Below are positions 6,744 to 12,978 of a DNA stretch of 12,978 bases, one piece after another. Position 1 is the first letter of the stretch, and every line of letters begins with the position of its first letter. This DNA comes from CAWEHQ01 sp051001995 (GTDB taxonomy: Bacteria; Actinomycetota; Thermoleophilia; Solirubrobacterales; Thermoleophilaceae), in the NCBI GenBank assembly GCA_051001995.1, contig JBPCMT010000226.1, positions 1-12,978 of the forward strand. Reading direction: 5' to 3'. The translations under genes and the position numbers were made by a program. Under the pieces are notes generated by a model, which made no database searches, was not told where the DNA came from, and was given only the letters and a program-made list of their open reading frames with translations.

Positions 6744-6749
6744 TAGAAT
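6744..6749 (+). promoter_or_regulatory. Candidate -10 box of the SRPBCC gene, near-leaderless
   Basis: TAGAAT matches TATAAT at five of six positions and lies 9 nt before the GTG at 6759. Transcription would begin within a few bases of the start codon, which also supports choosing that GTG. No -35 element is clear. Confidence 0.5.
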
Positions 6750-6758
6750 CGCCGTCCC

Positions 6759-7283
6759 GTGCGCGCCTTCACCGTCCACGCGTCGATCGCGGCCCCCCGC
6801 GAGGAGGTGTTCGACTTCGTCGGCGACCTGGCGGCGCGGGTGGCCTACAGCGACCACTACATGCGCGACCTCCGTCTCACCAGGCCGAAGTCGCACGGTG
6901 TGGGGGCGGCCGCGCGGTTCATGCTGGACGCGCCGCTGTCCTCCACCTGGTGCGAGATGGCCATCGCCGAGCACGACCGACCGCGGCGGATAGTCGAGCG
7001 CGGACGCCTGTGGCGGCTCGGCCGGACCCCGGCGGTGGCCGTGTACGAGTTCCTGCAGGACGTGCACGGTCTGACGCGAGTGGAGCTGACCGTGTGGACC
7101 GAGCCCGCGACGTTCGTGGACGGTCTAAAGGAGGCGGTCGGGGCCCGCTCGTGGCTGAGGCGCCAGACCAACACCGCACTCGAGCGCCTGAGGCTGGTGT
7201 TCGAGGAGCAGCGCGAGGCGCCGCTCGCGCGCACCGACATCGCCGGCTACGAGCCGCTCAAGGCACCGCGCTTCGGGGCGTAG
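6759..7283 (+). CDS. SRPBCC/START-fold protein (polyketide cyclase-like)
   Basis: This superfamily folds into a helix-grip cavity that holds hydrophobic ligands. The 174-residue product begins with the standard first strand and helix: FTVHASIAAPREEVFDFVGDL (4-24, ending at the first helix). Alternating strands follow between about 35 and 120. A long amphipathic C-terminal helix (about 122-150) contains RSWLRRQTNTALERLR. The last 25 residues are a proline-containing tail. No catalytic motif tells me the ligand, and the fold is also used by lipid carriers, cyclases and toxin-like proteins, so I give no function beyond the fold. The GTG start is backed by the TAGAAT box 9 nt upstream. It shares orientation with the small four-cysteine gene before it but seems to have its own promoter. 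Confidence 0.82.
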   Translation: MRAFTVHASIAAPREEVFDFVGDLAARVAYSDHYMRDLRLTRPKSHGVGAAARFMLDAPLSSTWCEMAIAEHDRPRRIVERGRLWRLGRTPAVAVYEFLQDVHGLTRVELTVWTEPATFVDGLKEAVGARSWLRRQTNTALERLRLVFEEQREAPLARTDIAGYEPLKAPRFGA

Positions 7284-7289
7284 CGCCCC
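7275..7289 (+). terminator. Hairpin straddling the SRPBCC stop codon
   Basis: GGGGCG, the stop codon TAG as a 3-nt loop, and CGCCCC form a perfect 6-bp stem. It could end the SRPBCC transcript or affect ribosome release. No T-tract follows. Confidence 0.35.
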
Positions 7290-7344
7290 ATCCGGCCGCC
7301 GCCCCGGCGCGCCGCGTGGCGCCCTGCCGCCGCACCCCGTCCCA

Positions 7345-7350
7345 TAAACT
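7345..7350 (+). promoter_or_regulatory. Candidate -10 box of a near-leaderless lipoprotein promoter
   Basis: TAAACT, an AT-rich island in GC-rich DNA, lies 9 nt before the ATG at 7360 and fits TANNNT. There is no Shine-Dalgarno sequence between it and the start. This suggests a transcript that begins at or next to the start codon and carries both the lipoprotein and protease genes. Confidence 0.45.
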
Positions 7351-7359
7351 GCCGACGCG

Positions 7360-7926
7360 ATGGTGACCCGCCGCCTGGCACGCGTCGCCGCGACCTGCGC
7401 CGTCGCGGCGGCCTCGACGCTTGCGCTCGCCGCGTGCGGGGCGGAAGAGGACATAGCCCACCGCGAAGGTCTCGCCCTCCCGCTCGAGGGCGTCACCTAC
7501 AACGTCTTCATCACGCGTCAGCTCAACCTCGAGGATGTCGAGGACAAGGGCTATGTCGAGGGCGTGCCCGGGGCGCCGCCCGGCTCCACCTACTACGGCG
7601 TCTTCCTCGAGGCCTGCAACGTGAGCGATGAAACGGTCAGGACCGCCGGCACCTTCCGGATCGCCGACACGGCGGGCAACGAGTTCGAGCCGCTCTCGCT
7701 GGATCCCGAGAACCCGTTCTCGTACACGCCCACCGACCTCGAGCCGGGCGACTGCATCCCTGCCGACGGCAGCCTCGCGTCGTCGGGACCGACGGCCGGC
7801 GCGCTGCTGATCTTCGAGCTGCCGCTCGAGAACACCGAGAACCGCCCACTCGAGCTCGAGATCCTCGACGGCTACGACGTCGCCGAGGGCCATCCCAAGG
7901 AGCTCATCTTCGAGCTCGACATCTAG
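7360..7926 (+). CDS. Secreted lipoprotein with a beta-rich domain
   Basis: The 188-residue product has an arginine-containing n-region, an alanine-rich hydrophobic core and the lipobox LAAC with the lipidated cysteine at C26, so it should be anchored on the outer face of the membrane. The mature part is acidic and beta-rich. It includes YYGVFLEACNVSDE (78-91) and a late strand LELEILDGYDV (164-174). This resembles the immunoglobulin-like DUF4352-type domains of actinobacterial lipoproteins, though I only match the general pattern. Two cysteines, C86 and C132, could form a disulphide outside the cell. The stop is 21 nt before the start of the MarP-like protease, so the two are very likely co-transcribed, and the lipoprotein may be a partner or substrate of that protease. 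Confidence 0.85.
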   Translation: MVTRRLARVAATCAVAAASTLALAACGAEEDIAHREGLALPLEGVTYNVFITRQLNLEDVEDKGYVEGVPGAPPGSTYYGVFLEACNVSDETVRTAGTFRIADTAGNEFEPLSLDPENPFSYTPTDLEPGDCIPADGSLASSGPTAGALLIFELPLENTENRPLELEILDGYDVAEGHPKELIFELDI

Positions 7927-7937
7927 AGGCGCCCGGC

Positions 7938-7942
7938 GGGAG
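7938..7942 (+). promoter_or_regulatory. Ribosome binding site of the protease gene
   Basis: GGGAG lies 5 nt before the GTG at 7948, just after the lipoprotein stop. It supports that start codon and translation from a shared transcript. Confidence 0.5.
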
Positions 7943-7947
7943 CGGCC

Positions 7948-9096
7948 GTGACCCTCGTCGACTTCGTGATCATCGGCTTCGCGCTGCTGATGGCGGTCGC
8001 CGGTTACTCGCGCGGGCTGATCGTCGGGGCGCTGTCGCTGCTCGGCTTCGCGGGCGGCGCGCTGCTCGGGTCACGGGTGGGCCCGCTCGTCCTGTCGGAG
8101 GGGTCGCGCTCCCCCTACGCGCCGCTCGTGACGCTCGTCGCGGCGCTCGCGATCGGTGGTCTCTTCGCCGCGATCGCCGAGACCGTGGGCTACCGGCTGC
8201 GCGGCCGGCTCGGCCAGCGCCTCGGAGCGTTCGACGGCGTGGCCGGCGCGGCGCTGCTGGGCGCGGTCGCGTTCCTGGTCACATGGATCGCGGGAGCCGC
8301 CGCCCTGCTGACGCCCGGCGCGGGGGAGGTGCGGCGCGAGATCCAGCGCTCGGAGATCCTCCAGGCGCTCAACCGCGAGCTGCCTCCCTCCGGCGAGCTA
8401 CTCAACGCGCTGGCGCGCTTCGACCCGTTCCCGAGCATTGACGCGCCGCGGCCGGACCTCGCGCCGCCGCCGCCGGGGATCGCGCGCGACGCCGAGGTCG
8501 ACGCCGCCGGCGCGAGCGTCGTGCGCGTGCTGGGTACCGCGTGCGGCCTCTCGGTGCAGGGCTCGGGCTGGATCGCCGGCGACGGGATCGTCGTGACGAA
8601 CGCCCACGTCGTGGCCGGGCAGGACGACACGACCGTGCAGATCGGCGGCGAGGGTCCGACCCACGACGCCGACGTGATCCATTACGACCCCCGCAACGAC
8701 CTCGCGGTCCTTACCTCCTCGGGCGTCGTCGGCGCGCCCGCCCTCGAGCTGAACGACGCGGCCGACCCGGGCACCCCCGCGGCGATCCTCGGCTTTCCGC
8801 TCGACGGCGGCTACGACGTCCAGCCGGGCCGGGTGGGGGAGACGATCACCGCCCGCAGCCAGGACGCCTACGGCCGCGGGCCGATCGAGCGGCGGATCAC
8901 GCAGCTGCGTGGCACCGTCCGCTCGGGCAACTCGGGCGGCCCGATGGTCGACGGGTCGGGGCGCGTGGTGACTACGATCTTCGCCGCCACCATCGCCGGT
9001 GGGGGCGGCGCGGGTTACGGCGTGCCGGACTCGATCGTGGCCGAGGCGCTGGACGGCCCGAGCGAGCCGGTGGACACCGGCCCGTGCGCGGCGTGA
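7948..9096 (+). CDS. MarP-like membrane serine protease (CvpA plus trypsin-like domain)
   Basis: The 382-residue protein has the layout of Mycobacterium tuberculosis MarP (Rv3671c), an acid-resistance protease. An N-terminal CvpA-like module has about four membrane segments (near 3-20, 23-48, 59-80 and 97-122). A linker follows, then an external chymotrypsin-fold protease domain (about 185-370). The triad is visible: H220 in TNAHVV, D251 in NDLAVL and S329 in SGNSGGP. The only two cysteines, C199 and C380, flank the protease domain. As I recall, they correspond to the redox-sensitive disulphide of MarP (C214/C395), with the same spacing of 181. In mycobacteria MarP processes a peptidoglycan hydrolase; the substrate here is unknown. 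The GTG start has GGGAG 5 nt upstream and follows the lipoprotein by 21 nt. Confidence 0.93.
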   Translation: MTLVDFVIIGFALLMAVAGYSRGLIVGALSLLGFAGGALLGSRVGPLVLSEGSRSPYAPLVTLVAALAIGGLFAAIAETVGYRLRGRLGQRLGAFDGVAGAALLGAVAFLVTWIAGAAALLTPGAGEVRREIQRSEILQALNRELPPSGELLNALARFDPFPSIDAPRPDLAPPPPGIARDAEVDAAGASVVRVLGTACGLSVQGSGWIAGDGIVVTNAHVVAGQDDTTVQIGGEGPTHDADVIHYDPRNDLAVLTSSGVVGAPALELNDAADPGTPAAILGFPLDGGYDVQPGRVGETITARSQDAYGRGPIERRITQLRGTVRSGNSGGPMVDGSGRVVTTIFAATIAGGGGAGYGVPDSIVAEALDGPSEPVDTGPCAA

Positions 9097-9110
9097 GCCG
9101 GCGCCTCCCC

Positions 9111-9140
9111 GCGTGCGGGCTAACCCAGCTTCCCGCACGC
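9111..9140. terminator. Two-way hairpin between the convergent protease and patatin genes
   Basis: GCGTGCGGG (9111-9119) and CCCGCACGC (9132-9140) are perfect 9-bp arms around a 12-nt loop that contains the patatin stop codon. Its position just after the protease stop and across the end of patatin suits a shared terminator. It has no T-tract. Confidence 0.5.
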
Positions 9141-10100
9141 CTCCTCGAGCCGCTCGCGGTTGTCGCGCACGAGCCCCTCGGCCTCCTGCTTGAGCCGCTG
9201 TAGGTTCCCCTCGCTCGCGTCGTCCATGTCGTCGCTCGCGGCGTCGAGCTCGGTCTGGAAGCGGTAGTAGGACTCGTCGCGGCCGAGCAGCTGGCCGAGG
9301 TGGTGATCGGTCGCGTCGCCGACCCCGTCGAAGACGACGTCGAGGATCGGCTTGGCCCACTCGAGCAGGCCCCAGTCCTTCGCCCGCTCCCATGCCAGCC
9401 GGCGCGTCAGCTCGCCGGTCCCAAGCGAGACCAGCAGCACCTCGGCGCCGGCCCCGCCGGGCTGCGTCCCGACGTCGCGCTTGAGCGCCTCGGCGTACGC
9501 GCACATCGCCGGGTTGTTGGCGAACACGCCGCCGTCCACGAGCGCCAGGTACGGCCGCCCGGACCCGCGCTCGACCTTCACGGGCTGGAAGTACGTCGGC
9601 GCCGCCGAGGTCGCGAGCGCCGCGTCGCGCATCGCGTAGTCGTCGCGCTCGTCGGCCCGCGCGCTCGCGCTCTTGAAGAAGAACGTGGTGCGCTGCTCGA
9701 TCTCGTACGCGGTGACGAGCACGTCGCAGAGGGCGTCCCTGAGGCGTGCGTCGCCGAAGTACTCGTCGAACGCGCCCTCGAGGCCGTCGGAGGGGTAGCG
9801 CTCGTCGAGCAGGCCGCCGGCCGAGTGGATCTTGTGGTGGAGCGACCGCGAGAAGATCGACGGGCCCTCGCGCTCGTAGAGCGACACCAGGTCCCTGGCC
9901 GACCACGCCGGACGCGAGGACTCGGAGGGCAGCGTCAGCGCCAGGGCGAGGATCCCACCGGTCGAGGTTCCGGCGACGATGTCGAACGTCTCAGCGACCG
10001 GCCTGCCGGTGAGCCGCTCGACCTCGACGAGGACGGTCGCGGGAATGATGCCGCGGATCCCGCCGCCGTCGATCGACAGGATCTTCAGTGGGTTGGACAT
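9120..10100 (-). CDS. Patatin-like phospholipase
   Basis: Patatin-family enzymes are serine lipid acyl hydrolases that use a Ser-Asp dyad. The 326-residue protein has the oxyanion-hole loop DGGGIRG (11-17), the nucleophile elbow GTSTGG (44-49, Ser46) and the catalytic aspartate in VDGG (Asp189). SAAPTYFQPV (165-174) is also typical. The C-terminal 100 residues are helical and charged, with no signal peptide or membrane segment, so it is probably cytoplasmic. This short form resembles both housekeeping patatins and the CapV effectors of CBASS defence. No cyclic-nucleotide synthase or other CBASS gene lies beside it, so a defence role is not supported. A strong GGAGG 6 nt before the ATG supports the start. 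It is transcribed towards the protease gene and away from the lysyl-oxidase-like fragment. Confidence 0.92.
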   Translation of the reverse strand: MSNPLKILSIDGGGIRGIIPATVLVEVERLTGRPVAETFDIVAGTSTGGILALALTLPSESSRPAWSARDLVSLYEREGPSIFSRSLHHKIHSAGGLLDERYPSDGLEGAFDEYFGDARLRDALCDVLVTAYEIEQRTTFFFKSASARADERDDYAMRDAALATSAAPTYFQPVKVERGSGRPYLALVDGGVFANNPAMCAYAEALKRDVGTQPGGAGAEVLLVSLGTGELTRRLAWERAKDWGLLEWAKPILDVVFDGVGDATDHHLGQLLGRDESYYRFQTELDAASDDMDDASEGNLQRLKQEAEGLVRDNRERLEEACGKLG

Positions 10101-10106
10101 GCCCGG

Positions 10107-10111
10107 CCTCC
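10107..10111 (-). promoter_or_regulatory. Ribosome binding site of the patatin gene
   Basis: On the minus strand a perfect GGAGG lies 6 nt before the patatin ATG. It is the clearest Shine-Dalgarno sequence in the window and shows that this gene, unlike several neighbours, has a true leader. Confidence 0.7.
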
Positions 10112-10126
10112 GTTCGATCGGTAGCG

Positions 10127-10139
10127 CTGCACGGTGCAG
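10127..10139. repeat. 13-bp palindrome between patatin and the lysyl-oxidase-like fragment
   Basis: CTGCAC, one G, then GTGCAG form a perfect interrupted palindrome 26 nt upstream of the patatin ATG and directly before the point where lysyl-oxidase similarity begins. It could be an operator for patatin or a scar at a deletion junction. Confidence 0.45.
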
Positions 10140-10140
10140 G

Positions 10141-10686
10141 TTGACGCTCCTGGAGGCGGTGCGCTACAAACCCGCGCGGTGCGCGCCCGCCTCCAGCTGC
10201 TCCGGCTTTCGGACCGAGCGGGTGCGCAACGGGCGCAAGCAGGTCTACTGCCTGCGCGATCTACAGCACACCCACCCGGACGCCAAGGGGTCGCCGAGCA
10301 GGCCGGTCTACCCCGGTTGCAACCAGAACCCGCGCAAGCGGCGGGTTACGCTCGGCACGTCGTCGGGCTGGTCGGACGTCTACCCGGCGAGCTACCACGA
10401 GCAGTGGATCGACGTGACGGACATCGGCCGCGAGGGCTGCTACGCGTACGTGCACATCGCGGACCCCGGCGACCGCATCCACGAGCGCCGCGAGCGCAAC
10501 AACGAGGCGTCGACGGTGGTGCGCCTCGGTCGCAACGGCAGCTTCCGCGGGATCTGCAACCGGCGCGACCGCGGCGTGAGCGCCGCTCAGCAGGGCGACG
10601 GCAGCCCGCCGCCCGGCCTCGACCCGTACGTCAACCCGGAGAAGGGAGATGAGGAGTACCCGGAGGAGCCGGGCGGCGGCTACTGA
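10141..10686 (+). CDS. Lysyl-oxidase-like protein, C-terminal part only, probably a remnant
   Basis: Lysyl oxidases are secreted copper amine oxidases whose cofactor (LTQ) is made from a lysine and a tyrosine. The visible 181 residues match the C-terminal half of the domain: GRKQVYCLRD (31-40), then SGWSDVYPASYHEQWIDVTDI (75-95, ending in the conserved DITD-type motif), then a strand and an RNNEA segment near 119-123. K33 and Y81 sit where the cofactor residues belong. The copper-binding histidine cluster and any signal peptide should precede LLEAVRYKP but are missing, because the neighbouring patatin gene begins there. The TTG at 10141 is only a formal start; the next in-frame alternative is the ATG at 10099. 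Only 4 of the first 42 codons from 10141 end in A/T, against 4 of 14 before it. It is probably 5'-truncated and may be non-functional. Confidence 0.6.
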   Translation: MTLLEAVRYKPARCAPASSCSGFRTERVRNGRKQVYCLRDLQHTHPDAKGSPSRPVYPGCNQNPRKRRVTLGTSSGWSDVYPASYHEQWIDVTDIGREGCYAYVHIADPGDRIHERRERNNEASTVVRLGRNGSFRGICNRRDRGVSAAQQGDGSPPPGLDPYVNPEKGDEEYPEEPGGGY

Positions 10687-10714
10687 GCGCGGCGGCTCGC
10701 GCCAGGCGCCGCGC
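10687..10714 (+). terminator. Hairpin directly after the lysyl-oxidase-like stop codon
   Basis: GCGCGGCG (10687-10694) and CGCCGCGC (10707-10714) are perfect 8-bp arms around a 12-nt loop, starting at the first base after TGA. It would separate this gene from topB. There is no T-tract. Confidence 0.45.
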
Positions 10715-10721
10715 GACCTGC

Positions 10722-10732
10722 TTAGCTAGATA
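10722..10732 (+). promoter_or_regulatory. AT-rich -10-like box before topB
   Basis: The AT-rich stretch TTAGCTAGATA lies 4-14 nt before the topB ATG, in otherwise GC-rich DNA. TTAGCT would leave 9 nt to the start codon, like the boxes of several neighbours. No Shine-Dalgarno sequence or clear -35 is seen. Confidence 0.3.
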
Positions 10733-10736
10733 TCCG

Positions 10737-12978
<2,242 letters not shown>

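Noticed and set aside
10141..10170. A plus-strand promoter TTGACG-N18-TACAAA
   Set aside because: It lies within sequence that already shows coding bias and lysyl-oxidase similarity, and no suitable start codon follows.
9120..10686. A CBASS-type defence island built around the patatin
   Set aside because: No nucleotide cyclase, TIR, HORMA or other partner gene is present in the window.

Overview
The window is very GC-rich, gene-dense bacterial chromosome, and most likely comes from an actinomycete. Four things point that way: the gene order lysA-hom-thrC-thrB, a MarP-type membrane serine protease, the almost exclusive G/C third codon positions, and several -10 boxes only 8-10 nt before start codons, as in leaderless actinobacterial transcripts. 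A deep-branching class such as Thermoleophilia would fit, but that is an inference. I see no rRNA, tRNA, CRISPR array, insertion sequence or prophage gene.

Region by region: (1) 1-4307, plus strand: a compact aspartate-family amino-acid operon (lysA, hom, thrC, thrB). Junctions are 12 nt or overlapping, and thrC appears to start at a CTG that overlaps the hom stop codon. (2) 4329-5518, minus strand: parA-mscL, an orphan ParA-type ATPase followed 5 nt later by a mechanosensitive channel with a C-terminal four-cysteine tail. (3) 5629-6240, minus strand: a zinc-ribbon plus FHA-domain protein, separated from parA by a 12-bp-stem hairpin. (4) 6462-7283, plus strand: a small four-cysteine protein, then an SRPBCC/START-fold protein. 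(5) 7360-9096, plus strand: a two-gene unit of a lipoprotein and a MarP-like CvpA/trypsin protease. (6) 9120-10100, minus strand: a patatin-like phospholipase. (7) 10141-10686, plus strand: the C-terminal part of a lysyl-oxidase-like protein without its copper-binding histidines. (8) 10737 to the right edge, plus strand: DNA topoisomerase III, not finished in the window.

The first four genes form one metabolic unit. Hom commits aspartate semialdehyde to homoserine, ThrB and ThrC turn homoserine into threonine, and LysA finishes lysine from the other branch. The lipoprotein and MarP-like protease probably act together in the envelope. The remaining genes look like independent one- or two-gene units set apart by hairpins at their 3' ends. 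No stretch over 300 bases lacks a gene; the longest gap is 6241-6461.

I did not find a clearly new multi-gene system. The best leads are the CTG start of thrC, the truncated lysyl oxidase with a palindrome at its 5' boundary, the orphan ParA/MscL pair, the divergent pair of cysteine-rich small regulators, and the lipoprotein beside the protease.
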